Source of the DNA: a virus | DNA length: 42,594 nt | Virus record (IMG/VR): IMGVR_UViG_3300049846_000701 | Coordinates: 1-42,594 of that record | Direction: 5' to 3' (one strand) | Shown: in pieces, positions 5,960-12,073 of the stretch | How the letters are laid out: each line of letters begins with the position of its first letter | How positions within the stretch are numbered: position 1 is the stretch's first letter | Program-made: the position numbers and the translations under genes | Notes under the pieces: model-generated | What the model was told of the DNA's origin: nothing | The model's input: the letters and a program-made list of their open reading frames with translations, nothing else | Databases searched by the model: none

Positions 5960-6190
5960 ATGAGCGAACTAACACAGGGCGATAAATGGCGCCAAACCAT
6001 GATTAAGAAATACGGTTCTATGGAAGAGGTGCGTAGGGTAATGGGTAGTGGGCCACGTAAAGGTAACACAGTCAACCCATACTTTAAGCGCCTCAAAGAA
6101 GAGAACCCAGAAGAACTAACCAGAATAAGTAAACTAAACAGCCGTAAAGAGGGTAAAAATGGCCACAACACCAGCGAGCAAGAAAGCTAA
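5960..6190 (+). CDS. Small basic protein (76 aa)
   Basis: Start at 5960 (MSELTQGDKWRQTMIKKYGS) rather than the open codons just upstream, because AGGGTGG precedes it. Basic, with a Gly-Ser-Gly-Pro-Arg-Lys-Gly stretch; helical ends. It may bind nucleic acid. Overlaps the Hjc-like gene by 32 nt. Not recognised. Confidence 0.6.
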   Translation: MSELTQGDKWRQTMIKKYGSMEEVRRVMGSGPRKGNTVNPYFKRLKEENPEELTRISKLNSRKEGKNGHNTSEQES

Positions 6191-6743
6191 GGGCAACCGC
6201 CTAGAGCGTAAGATAGCCGAGATGTATCGTAGATACGATATAGACAAGAAGGCTACTAGGATGCCTATGAGTGGTGCAATGACCCACTTCAAGGGTGACA
6301 TACTCAAGCCTAACGACTACGCCTATGTAGATGAGTGTAAGAATCAGGAACGAGTAGAACTATGGAAATGGTGGGAACAAGCCCAGTCACAAGCCTCTGG
6401 CGCCCAGATACCCCTCCTACATATAAGTGGTAACAACCGCCCAATACTTACCGTCATGTCAGCAGAAGCCTACTTCGACCTCAGAAGAGAGATACTTGAC
6501 CTTTACCAAATCATAAGGGAAGTACAAGAGAGGAGGAAAAAGATGGGAAGGGCTAAGGTAATCGAAGTGATAGGCGTAGATAAGAAGGATAACTATATAA
6601 GAACCTATGTGTTGCTTAGTGATGGTACTGAGGCGCAGGGCTATGGGAAGTTTAGTGTTGGTGATGAAGTAATTTACTTCTACGACCAGAGGTGGGATGT
6701 AATTAAAGTAGAAGGAGTAAGAAATGACCGCAAAATTCGTTAG
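6159..6743 (+). CDS. Hjc-like PD-(D/E)XK nuclease with C-terminal beta domain
   Basis: 194 aa. Residues 8-115 carry the archaeal Holliday-junction-resolvase-like pattern: KGNRLERKI with E16, FKGDI with D47, and VDECK with E59-x-K61, followed by a helical part. This suggests a metal-dependent endonuclease that cuts branched recombination or replication intermediates. Residues 129-194 form a separate beta-rich module (VGDEVIYFYDQRW) that can also be translated alone from an internal start at 6543. It lies downstream of the Cas4-like nuclease and possible SSB, giving a compact recombination set. Confidence 0.75.
   Translation: MATTPASKKAKGNRLERKIAEMYRRYDIDKKATRMPMSGAMTHFKGDILKPNDYAYVDECKNQERVELWKWWEQAQSQASGAQIPLLHISGNNRPILTVMSAEAYFDLRREILDLYQIIREVQERRKKMGRAKVIEVIGVDKKDNYIRTYVLLSDGTEAQGYGKFSVGDEVIYFYDQRWDVIKVEGVRNDRKIR
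6543..6743 (+). CDS. Possible internal in-frame gene for the C-terminal domain (66 aa)
   Basis: Within the Hjc-like gene and in the same frame, ATG 6543 is preceded by a perfect SD (AGGAGG, 6531-6536) with 6-nt spacing. The product would be the beta-rich domain alone, starting MGRAKVIEVIGVD. The surrounding codons encode RERRKK-like linker residues (VQERRKK), so the SD may be partly incidental, but its strength and spacing match the best starts in the window. Confidence 0.45.
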   Translation: MGRAKVIEVIGVDKKDNYIRTYVLLSDGTEAQGYGKFSVGDEVIYFYDQRWDVIKVEGVRNDRKIR

Positions 6744-6810
6744 CACAGTAGTCATCTCAGCTCTAGTTGGGGCGCTCATAGCTCTACTAGCTGTTAAAGC
6801 TACTATATAA
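6724..6810 (+). CDS. Tiny single-TM protein (28 aa)
   Basis: MTAKFVSTVVISALVGALIA followed by LLAVKATI. Nearly all of it is one hydrophobic helix. AAGGAG lies 7 nt before the ATG. It overlaps the nuclease C-terminus by 20 nt in another frame. Possible holin-like or regulatory membrane peptide; not recognised. Confidence 0.5.
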   Translation: MTAKFVSTVVISALVGALIALLAVKATI

Positions 6811-6814
6811 ACAG

Positions 6815-6966
6815 TCTTGGGTGACAGCTTAAGTGACTCTCTCCGTTCGCTAGGAGATTAAAGGTTAGCAACCAGAGTAACAGCCCAAGAAAGACTAGAG
6901 AATCAGTAGAGCTTAGACATATAATCTTAGGATTGCTTTCATCGCTCTTTGCTCTACTCTCTAGTC
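6815..6966 (+). ncRNA. Two-domain folded RNA between early genes
   Basis: Domain 1 (76 nt): TCTTGGG 6815-6821 pairs with CCCAAGA 6884-6890, enclosing hairpins TCTCC/GGAGA (6840-6857) and GGTT-AGC-AACC (6863-6873). Domain 2 (74 nt): GACTAGAGA 6893-6901 pairs with 6958-6966 and, after a 4-nt bulge, GTAGAGC 6906-6912 pairs with 6951-6957, 16 perfect pairs in all. There is no open frame. The layout, two adjacent closed domains of about 75 nt, parallels 312-489. Not a canonical tRNA, because the loops do not fit. Confidence 0.55.
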
Positions 6967-6991
6967 ACCATAACTTAAAGGAGAATAGTAT

Positions 6992-7399
6992 ATGAGTAAA
7001 GAAAGGTGTACTTGTGATAGGTGTAGGAAAGTACGTCATTGGGAATCTGCTACAGAATATGATAAAGAGCTAGATGACTTGTTGTTGGCATATATGGAAA
7101 AGCACGGCAACACAATAAGCCAATGGCGAAACAACGACTACGATTATGCACAAACATTACCCGAAAACGACCAACAAGAAATAGTGCCAGAGCTTAAACA
7201 AGCTATTACCAACCTAATCAACAAATATAATAGAGAAGCTATAAAGAACGAGTTTTTGAAATGTAGAGCCGAGATGTATCGCAGAGCAAGGTTTGAACTA
7301 GAGGCTCACGCTCAAGGACAGATAGTAATACCCAACGATATTAAAATAGCTGTATTTGAGGATTGGTGTAAAGAACTAAAGAAAGGTATTAAAGAATGA
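6992..7399 (+). CDS. Hypothetical protein with N-terminal CxC-x2-C (135 aa)
   Basis: Starts MSKERCTCDRCRKVRHWES: three Cys and a nearby His in the first 16 residues could bind one zinc. The rest is charged and helical, with possible coiled coil around 70-100. SD AAGGAG lies upstream. It follows the folded RNA at 6815-6966 by 25 nt, so that RNA may act as its leader. Not recognised. Confidence 0.65.
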   Translation: MSKERCTCDRCRKVRHWESATEYDKELDDLLLAYMEKHGNTISQWRNNDYDYAQTLPENDQQEIVPELKQAITNLINKYNREAIKNEFLKCRAEMYRRARFELEAHAQGQIVIPNDIKIAVFEDWCKELKKGIKE

Positions 7400-7559
7400 G
7401 TGATTTAAAACACTTTGCTGCTGGTGAGGCTGGTAGAGAGAGGGCAAGATTGACGTACACAAAGCTTTTATTGACTATCAAGAATTAGAACCAGAACGCC
7501 AAAAGTTTGCATACTATGTTGAGCAAATGCGAGCTAAGTTAAAAGGAGTGAATAAGTAG
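7396..7559 (+). pseudogene. Small gene broken (or phase-variable) at an AG repeat
   Basis: ATG 7396 overlaps the previous stop. The frame encodes MSDLKHFAAGEAGRE and then meets (AG)4 at 7435-7442. In the present frame translation ends at 7488 with an unlikely tail. In the shifted frame it continues as GKIDVHKAFIDYQELE and on to a stop at 7557-7559, followed at once by the next gene. Removing one AG unit restores a single frame of about 53 codons. It may be an assembly error, a true mutation, or switching by repeat slippage. Confidence 0.5.
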
Positions 7560-7739
7560 ATGGACGAATCATCAGAAGCAAAGTTTAATCTAGTCAGGTT
7601 TAAGCTACGTCAATACTACAATGAGATTAAAGAGATTGATGAACAGCTTGAGGAAGAAGAAATAACCTTAGAGCAGTCAGAAAGAGCACTCATGCTATTA
7701 GATGACAAGTACGCAAAAGACATACTGTTGGTAATTTAA
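7560..7739 (+). CDS. Coiled-coil small protein (59 aa)
   Basis: MDESSEAKFNLVRFKLRQYY then a Glu-rich heptad-like helix (IKEIDEQLEEEEI). The ATG follows the stop of the shifted frame of the preceding gene directly, with AAAGGAG upstream. Acidic, probably an oligomerising helix. Not recognised. Confidence 0.55.
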   Translation: MDESSEAKFNLVRFKLRQYYNEIKEIDEQLEEEEITLEQSERALMLLDDKYAKDILLVI

Positions 7740-7802
7740 TAATCGGGGTTTTCTGCTTCTCTTTCCCCACAAAAAAGAGGAGAGCCAAACTAAAGGAGCA
7801 AT

Positions 7803-7949
7803 ATGATTAAGAATGATTTACATTTGCCTGTGGGCAGGCCAAAGAGGACTGAGTATTGGAAGAACAGTCAGACCGAGGAATGGAGCCTGATGGCTAAAAA
7901 ATCCTATGACAAACTATCAAAACGGGCGTATACTTATAAGTCCAAATAA
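7803..7949 (+). CDS. Small basic protein (48 aa)
   Basis: MIKNDLHLPVGRPKRTEYWK and a Lys-rich tail. AAAGGAG lies 6 nt before the ATG. The GRPKR stretch resembles an AT-hook core, so DNA binding is possible. The gap before it (7740-7802) has a CTCTTT/AAAGAG hairpin just upstream of the SD. Confidence 0.5.
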   Translation: MIKNDLHLPVGRPKRTEYWKNSQTEEWSLMAKKSYDKLSKRAYTYKSK

Positions 7950-7964
7950 ACAAAGGAAAATATC

Positions 7965-8066
7965 ATGTCAATAGGGCAAACTATTCGTGTTATCTGGCAC
8001 GGTCAAGAAAGAACAGCAAGAATAATAAAAATAAGGGATGGTGTGCCGCATGTCCGTTTTATGTGA
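7965..8066 (+). CDS. Tiny basic beta protein (33 aa)
   Basis: MSIGQTIRVIWHGQERTARI and so on, with two strand-like segments suggestive of a small SH3-like barrel fragment. AAAGGA precedes the ATG. Overlaps the next gene by 17 nt in another frame. Not recognised. Confidence 0.4.
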   Translation: MSIGQTIRVIWHGQERTARIIKIRDGVPHVRFM

Positions 8067-8151
8067 GGCTCATTCAGTCTATTGGACTGGTCAAATGTGC
8101 CCCATCTGTAAATACGACATAGAGCACGATGAAACAATAATCCAAGCTTGA
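8050..8151 (+). CDS. Tiny zinc-binding-type protein (33 aa)
   Basis: MSVLCEAHSVYWTGQMCPIC and a short acidic tail. C5, H8, C17 and C20 could coordinate zinc. Its stop codon lies inside the -35 element of promoter P3, so it ends the P2 operon. No good SD, so expression may depend on coupling to the preceding gene. Confidence 0.45.
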   Translation: MSVLCEAHSVYWTGQMCPICKYDIEHDETIIQA

Positions 8152-8176
8152 CAATAGTCTATGCTTATGCTAAACT
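8148..8176 (+). promoter_or_regulatory. Promoter P3 (lysis genes)
   Basis: TTGACA at 8148-8153, 17-bp spacer beginning ATAGT, TAAACT at 8171-8176. It drives the two-TM protein at 8204 and the CHAP lysin. The leader shares AGGGCAATAA before the start codon with the P2 leader. P3 lacks the full 12-bp spacer motif and the DnaA box, so its control may differ from that of P1 and P2. Confidence 0.8.
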
Positions 8177-8203
8177 GTGTAGTGGAAAGGTAGGGCAATA
8201 ACA

Positions 8204-8452
8204 ATGAAGGCAAGGTTTAATAAATATCAGGTAATGTTGTGGGTGTCGATAGTTATATTTATCACTATGAATCCTATGACAGTAGAGATATTCATTGATT
8301 GGTATAAGTGGCTATTTGCTGGTTTATCGGCACTAGCTGTGGTCTATATTGTTGTTTTTACGCTGTATCATGCGTTCAAGCCAACAGAGGTCAGCATACC
8401 CAAAAAGTCTAAAAAGAGCAAAGTCAAGACTAGCGAATATTTAGAAGTTTGA
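8204..8452 (+). CDS. Two-TM membrane protein, candidate holin
   Basis: 82 aa. Two hydrophobic helices (about residues 10-31 and 37-56) and a Lys-rich cytoplasmic tail (KKSKKSKVK). Size, topology and position directly upstream of a CHAP-domain lysin on the same transcript fit a class II holin. I recognise no specific holin family. A second holin candidate lies with the M23 lysin at 13,136. Confidence 0.55.
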   Translation: MKARFNKYQVMLWVSIVIFITMNPMTVEIFIDWYKWLFAGLSALAVVYIVVFTLYHAFKPTEVSIPKKSKKSKVKTSEYLEV

Positions 8453-8475
8453 TACCATGGTTGGGTAACTTAAAA

Positions 8476-8520
8476 AAGGAGATTTGGGGCTGACCGAGAG
8501 CGACTGATAACCCCGCCATT
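8476..8520 (+). promoter_or_regulatory. SD separated from lysin start by a GGGG/CCCC hairpin
   Basis: AAGGAG at 8476-8481 is 39 nt from the lysin ATG (8521), too far for normal use, and no SD is nearer. GGGG (8486-8489) and CCCC (8511-8514) can pair; with this stem closed, the SD would sit about 10 nt from the ATG. A similar bridging hairpin is known from T4 gene 38. The stem is only 4 bp with a 21-nt loop, so this is tentative. Confidence 0.3.
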
Positions 8521-9063
8521 ATGTTCAACTTACTAACAGGTACGCCTAGCGTGCCACAAGCAGACATAGTAAACATAATCAACAAACCTGCCATAGTTCA
8601 GCAGGTAAAACAAGAACTAACGGTCGAAGAGAAGATTAAAACAAATTATTACAAATGTAACACTGACATACAGTGGATTAGAGCAGATAACGCACAATGT
8701 TTAGACAAAACCCAGACTACGAGGAGAAAACCCTCTAAACAGCCTCAGAATAGCCCACAGGGCGGTTCTGTCGGTCTTAATGGGTACGAACTAGGTCAAT
8801 GTACTGCATGGGTCGCACAGCATAGATATGTTCCTGCTGGTTGGGGCAACGCCTCAGACTGGAAGTACAATGCTGAGGCTGCTGGATGGACGGTCTCACC
8901 TACACCAATAGTGGGGGCTATTGCGTGGCGGTACGGTCATGTGGCTTACGTCATAGGAGTCGGTGATGGGGTGGTCACTATCTCAGAGCAGAACTATGAC
9001 TGGAATAGTGGTATAAGAACTATCACAATTCCTGTGGGTGACTACTTGTATATTTACGAATAA
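8521..9063 (+). CDS. CHAP-domain peptidoglycan hydrolase (endolysin)
   Basis: 180 aa. The C-terminal half is a CHAP domain: LGQCTAWVA with catalytic Cys94, WGNA, GWTVSPTP, the YGHVAYV motif with His140, and SEQNY with Glu156/Asn158. It cleaves peptidoglycan amide bonds, as amidase or endopeptidase. The N-terminal 80 residues are a linker with Cys46 and Cys60 and no signal peptide. It follows a two-TM putative holin under P3. A second, unrelated wall enzyme (M23) lies in the late module. Confidence 0.85.
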   Translation: MFNLLTGTPSVPQADIVNIINKPAIVQQVKQELTVEEKIKTNYYKCNTDIQWIRADNAQCLDKTQTTRRKPSKQPQNSPQGGSVGLNGYELGQCTAWVAQHRYVPAGWGNASDWKYNAEAAGWTVSPTPIVGAIAWRYGHVAYVIGVGDGVVTISEQNYDWNSGIRTITIPVGDYLYIYE

Positions 9064-9085
9064 TTTGCTACAATCTATACGCTCA

Positions 9086-9111
9086 TAAGTTATTGCCCAT
9101 ACCATAACTTA
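9086..9111. repeat. 8-bp inverted repeat after the lysin gene
   Basis: TAAGTTAT (9086-9093) and ATAACTTA (9104-9111) around a 10-nt loop. No T-run follows, so it is not a typical terminator. It may be a binding site or an RNA hairpin. Confidence 0.35.
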
Positions 9112-9141
9112 AAAGCATGTGCTAGATGATACTAGCGAAAG

Positions 9142-9169
9142 AGCCACTACGTTTGCGAGGTGGCTTTTT
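9142..9169 (+). terminator. Terminator of the plus-strand module
   Basis: AGCCAC (9142-9147) pairs with GTGGCT (9160-9165), with a further CG/CG inside, followed by TTTTTC. It ends the lysis transcript. On the minus strand the same stem is followed by CTTTC, so it may also weakly stop late transcription. Confidence 0.8.
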
Positions 9170-9173
9170 CATT

Positions 9174-9182
9174 TGGTATAAT
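9174..9182 (+). promoter_or_regulatory. Extended -10 promoter of a small RNA
   Basis: TGGTATAAT is a perfect extended -10 (TGn plus TATAAT). No good -35 is present. The inverted copy TATACCAA at about 9224-9232 mirrors TTGGTATA over the promoter. The transcript would start near 9189. Confidence 0.5.
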
Positions 9183-9188
9183 GTCTGT

Positions 9189-9289
9189 GTCCGAAAGGAA
9201 GCACCTTTGATTATTAAACCACTCTATACCAAGAGCCCCAGATTATTAGATTATTTTAGGTAACATTAAATAACTAACGGGGCTTTTTT
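9189..9289 (+). ncRNA. Putative small RNA ending in a long terminator hairpin
   Basis: From the extended -10 promoter to a terminator: AGCCCC (9234-9239) pairs with GGGGCT (9279-9284), followed by a run of six T. Inside, TTAG/CTAA and TTATTT/AAATAA extend the stem. A 5' hairpin AAAGG/CCTTT lies at about 9194-9208. There is no open frame longer than 9 codons. The 3' end is antisense to the last minus-strand gene (9274-9408). Confidence 0.5.
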
Positions 9290-9408
9290 GGTTTCCCAAG
9301 TAACCAGCCTATAAGTCCTGATATAACTACAATAAGAATAAGAGTAAGTATGGGCATGCCCGTGCTAACAGCTACTATCAGGATTGCTTTCCATAGCGGT
9401 TCTTCCAT
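9274..9408 (-). CDS. Small single-TM protein (44 aa), last late gene
   Basis: MEEPLWKAILIVAVSTGMPI, then a continuous hydrophobic stretch (LTLILIVVISGLIGWLLG) and a basic tail. GAGG lies 9 nt before the ATG. It overlaps the preceding gene by 44 nt and its 3' end overlaps the plus-strand terminator stem. A small hydrophobic protein of this kind may affect lysis timing, but this is not shown. Confidence 0.5.
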   Translation of the reverse strand: MEEPLWKAILIVAVSTGMPILTLILIVVISGLIGWLLGKPKKPR

Positions 9409-9556
9409 GATGGTAAGCCTCTATGTTCTCCTCTAGTTCGTCTTGGGTCATCCAGCCTTCTTCTACAGCCTTTTTAAGCCCCTCTAAGACAATTTCTTCT
9501 TCTTTAAGTAGGTCGTCTAGGTTTTCAAACCATTCAAAGTGATTACTTCTCTCCAT
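9365..9556 (-). CDS. Acidic small protein (63 aa)
   Basis: Start at 9556 (MERSNHFEWFENLDDLL), with GAGGAG 7 nt upstream; an in-frame TTG two codons earlier lacks this spacing. Strongly acidic helix-rich protein. It is part of a run of overlapping small genes at the end of the late transcript. Not recognised. Confidence 0.6.
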   Translation of the reverse strand: MERSNHFEWFENLDDLLKEEEIVLEGLKKAVEEGWMTQDELEENIEAYHHGRTAMESNPDSSC

Positions 9557-9707
9557 TGTCAAACTCCTCTGGAATAAATACTGCTCCTAACTTAGCCATG
9601 TAATCAAAACAAGCAGCGTAGCCTATTATCTGAGCACGTCTATATGCCTGTAGAGTCTCGTTTGCTACGAGTTGTACATCGTCAAAGTTCTCTGGGTTCT
9701 TCTCCAT
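9543..9707 (-). CDS. Hypothetical small protein (54 aa)
   Basis: MEKNPENFDDVQLVANETLQ, then a helical part with YAACFDYMAKLG. It overlaps the previous gene by 26 nt and the next by 14 nt. The ATG lies within the preceding coding sequence, so coupled translation is likely. Not recognised. Confidence 0.5.
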   Translation of the reverse strand: MEKNPENFDDVQLVANETLQAYRRAQIIGYAACFDYMAKLGAVFIPEEFDNGEK

Positions 9708-9825
9708 GAATTTCCTCTATTATCTTTTGCATAATCTTAAAGTAAGCGTTGTCTGAGCGTTCAAATAGCTCGTCAATCTCTCGTTCGAGCTTGGCTTGTG
9801 GGTCTTCATCATCTAACTCCTCCAT
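9682..9825 (-). CDS. Acidic helical small protein (47 aa)
   Basis: MEELDDEDPQAKLEREIDEL, then ERSDNAYFKIMQKIIEEI. Probably one long helix. It overlaps both neighbours. Not recognised. Confidence 0.5.
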   Translation of the reverse strand: MEELDDEDPQAKLEREIDELFERSDNAYFKIMQKIIEEIHGEEPREL

Positions 9826-10079
9826 TCCTGTAACCTATCGACTGCGTGAGCGATTATGTTAAATGCGTCTATTGATTCAGGTAATATATGGTGTTCCTTA
9901 TCCATAAGGTGCATTGCGGTGATTCCGATAGCAGCAGGTACTACCCACCTGCCTATGCGATGTTCCATAGCTCGGTGGGCATAGTGAGTAAGTGAGTTCT
10001 CGCCTATACACTCTAGGGCTATGACACAGCCAGCAACACTGCCCCATTTAATTATTCCCTCTAAGCTACTTCTCTCCAT
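9813..10079 (-). CDS. Membrane-associated hypothetical protein (88 aa)
   Basis: Start at 10079 (MERSSLEGIIKWGSVAGC), with GAGGAAAG upstream, rather than the codons up to 10106. Two hydrophobic segments (IIKWGSVAGCVIALECIG and VVPAAIGITAMHLM) with several His between and after. Probably two membrane helices. Overlaps the stop of the preceding gene. Not recognised. Confidence 0.55.
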   Translation of the reverse strand: MERSSLEGIIKWGSVAGCVIALECIGENSLTHYAHRAMEHRIGRWVVPAAIGITAMHLMDKEHHILPESIDAFNIIAHAVDRLQEWRS

Positions 10080-10587
10080 CTTCTTTCCTCGGTTTAATCC
10101 TGTCATAAAAGTGAGGGTCGTTTAAGAACCAGTTAAGTTCGTGGTCAATCTTTTCCATTACCTTACTTACAACGTCATCGTCTTCAACTTCTTCAATTAC
10201 TTTGACTTCTTTTTCTTTTGGTCGGTCAAACAAGCTTGGTGGTTTAAGGTTAGTTGATTCGTATTGTTCCATGTCTGGTTCTGAGGGGAATGGTGAGCGT
10301 ATATGCTGAAACCATCGTTTATCTAGGGCTTCTTTTAGGTCGTCCCAATCAGGTAATACTTGTCGCCATATAAACGCCCCGATAGCTCGATATTCCTCAT
10401 CGTCTGGTGTCTCTGCTAGTTCTACAAATACATGGTCTAAATAGTCGTATGGTGGCTCATGGGTAAAGATTGCGGTGTTGTCTCTTGTTAGTGATAGCGG
10501 TATTGAGTCTTCACCAAACTTCATATTCATTTCTAAAATTGGTTCGCCTTCTTCTGTGTTCCTAAAACCGTCTTCGTACTTACTCAT
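10066..10587 (-). CDS. Acidic hypothetical protein (173 aa)
   Basis: Start at 10587 (MSKYEDGFRNTEEG), since GGAGG lies 5 nt upstream; an in-frame ATG at 10599 contains that SD. Highly acidic throughout, with a Val/Glu/Asp stretch (VIEEVEDDDVV) near residue 140. No membrane segment. Overlaps the upstream membrane-protein gene by 4 nt. Not recognised. Confidence 0.6.
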   Translation of the reverse strand: MSKYEDGFRNTEEGEPILEMNMKFGEDSIPLSLTRDNTAIFTHEPPYDYLDHVFVELAETPDDEEYRAIGAFIWRQVLPDWDDLKEALDKRWFQHIRSPFPSEPDMEQYESTNLKPPSLFDRPKEKEVKVIEEVEDDDVVSKVMEKIDHELNWFLNDPHFYDRIKPRKEDGEK

Positions 10588-10796
10588 CTTGTCCTCCATA
10601 ACTTAATGATTGCTAACACCCCAAAGGTGATAGATATAAAAGCATTTGGATATGCACCAACTAAGATAGCTGGTAGTGAGATGGGTATAAATAAGAGAGC
10701 GTTCGCCCAATCAAACTGTTTAGGAGTACCTAATAGGTATGAGGAAAGAACGGTGATTACACCCGCCCATGAAAGTATAGTTATGATTAACATCAT
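10584..10796 (-). CDS. Small multi-TM protein (70 aa)
   Basis: MMLIITILSWAGVITVLSSY and two more hydrophobic segments (ALLFIPISLPAILVGA, ISITFGVLAIIKLW), so two or three membrane helices and hardly any loops. A basic end (LWRTR) is likely cytoplasmic. It overlaps both neighbours by 4 nt. Could be an accessory holin or antiholin; no family recognised. Confidence 0.55.
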   Translation of the reverse strand: MMLIITILSWAGVITVLSSYLLGTPKQFDWANALLFIPISLPAILVGAYPNAFISITFGVLAIIKLWRTR

Positions 10797-12073
10797 TCTT
10801 CTCCACTATATTCCTTGCCTCTAAAATGAGCTACTCCTTCGTTAATTGGGACGTGATAGAATTGATAGTCTCCATCATAGTCCTCTATTATCATAACACC
10901 GCTTTGCCAATTTTCTTGGAAATGTACTGGATTGCCCATGTCATCAACTGCTGAGTGGTAGCTAGGTACCTCTCCTGTTGTCTTACAGGCAGCACCCACT
11001 ACTAATGAGCCCAGATACTCTCCTTTGCGGGTGGTGCGGTATACCGTTTCTATGCGATGAGAGTGCCCTCTTACTACATGGTTATAGGGGTTTTCTCTGG
11101 ATTCCTTAGCGGCAGTAGAGCCACCGTTTACCACAGAGTTACCATGTTTAAATATTATTGAGGGCTTACCATACTCTTCGCCATATTCGTATTCAGCCGC
11201 ACCATACCCGCTTATCCACTCAACCCCGACATGACCTAAATTTGCCATATAAGGGTAAGTGAACATAGGGAATGGGTTGTCGTCCCCTGGTCGTCTGAAA
11301 CCGTAAAGGTCAGGGGCGTTCTTTAAGAAGAAGTCTTTAAGTCTGGTGTTATGGTTAGAGTCTACTTCTACTATCTTAGTGTCTGGGTTGTCTGCTCTGA
11401 ATTGGGCGTATAAATCATGGATGCGTTGAAAGGCTGGACCGAGTGTGCGTTGGAAGTGGTCACTGTCTGGCTTGAAGCGAGATAGTGCTGCGAGGTCAAC
11501 CGTGTCACCCAAGTTAATTATTTCATCTGGTCTAAGGTCTTTACACATCATTTGAGCCACTTTAAGGGCTCTCTCGTCGTGAATTGGTACCAACTGGTCT
11601 TCTATACGCCTATAGTCTATTTGAGCGTCTGAGAAGACGAATAAGAGCCTGTGGTCTCTTTGTATTGGTTTACGTTTGGTTGGGGTAATCTTGGCTGGAG
11701 TGGCGGCAGGGAACTCCTCAATGTCAATAGCCCCACGTCGCTTAGCGTTTGGTAGAGGAACGGTGTATTCAATCTCCCCGTCTTTGTTTTTTATAAAACC
11801 TACATGGAAGCCCTGCTCGTCAAACTCTTTTGCGAGTTCTGGGGTCATGTTATGGATGCGTAGGATGTCGCCAAAGTCATTTCCTTCTGGTGTTGGTTCT
11901 TGCTCTGGCTTTGGTGGCATCTCTATTTCTCCGTTCTTTATTTTCTTTTTATAATACCCTCTTTTTCCTTTCCATGTGTTGTATTTAATCCCAGGATACT
12001 TGAGATGGAAGTCGTCCCAGGAGTCGTTTAAAAGATAATAGAGTTTTTTTCCACTATATTTGATTTTCCCCAT
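10793..12073 (-). CDS. Calcineurin-like metallophosphoesterase
   Basis: 426 aa. The catalytic part has FSDAQID (D near residue 150), NLGDTVD (GDxxD near 190), SNHN replacing the usual GNHD/E, a later KHGNS, and GHSH near 355, the ordered metal ligands of the family. Residues 1-50 form a basic helical region that may be a small HTH-like nucleic-acid-binding part. Phages often carry such enzymes; substrates may be DNA ends, nucleotides or protein phosphates. It sits at the end of the late operon, overlapping the gene on each side. Confidence 0.85.
   Translation of the reverse strand: MGKIKYSGKKLYYLLNDSWDDFHLKYPGIKYNTWKGKRGYYKKKIKNGEIEMPPKPEQEPTPEGNDFGDILRIHNMTPELAKEFDEQGFHVGFIKNKDGEIEYTVPLPNAKRRGAIDIEEFPAATPAKITPTKRKPIQRDHRLLFVFSDAQIDYRRIEDQLVPIHDERALKVAQMMCKDLRPDEIINLGDTVDLAALSRFKPDSDHFQRTLGPAFQRIHDLYAQFRADNPDTKIVEVDSNHNTRLKDFFLKNAPDLYGFRRPGDDNPFPMFTYPYMANLGHVGVEWISGYGAAEYEYGEEYGKPSIIFKHGNSVVNGGSTAAKESRENPYNHVVRGHSHRIETVYRTTRKGEYLGSLVVGAACKTTGEVPSYHSAVDDMGNPVHFQENWQSGVMIIEDYDGDYQFYHVPINEGVAHFRGKEYSGEE

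Noticed and set aside
6815-6890. tRNA gene (76 nt with a 7-bp closing stem)
   Set aside because: No D arm, the middle hairpin has an 8-nt loop, and no T arm abuts the 3' side of the closing stem.
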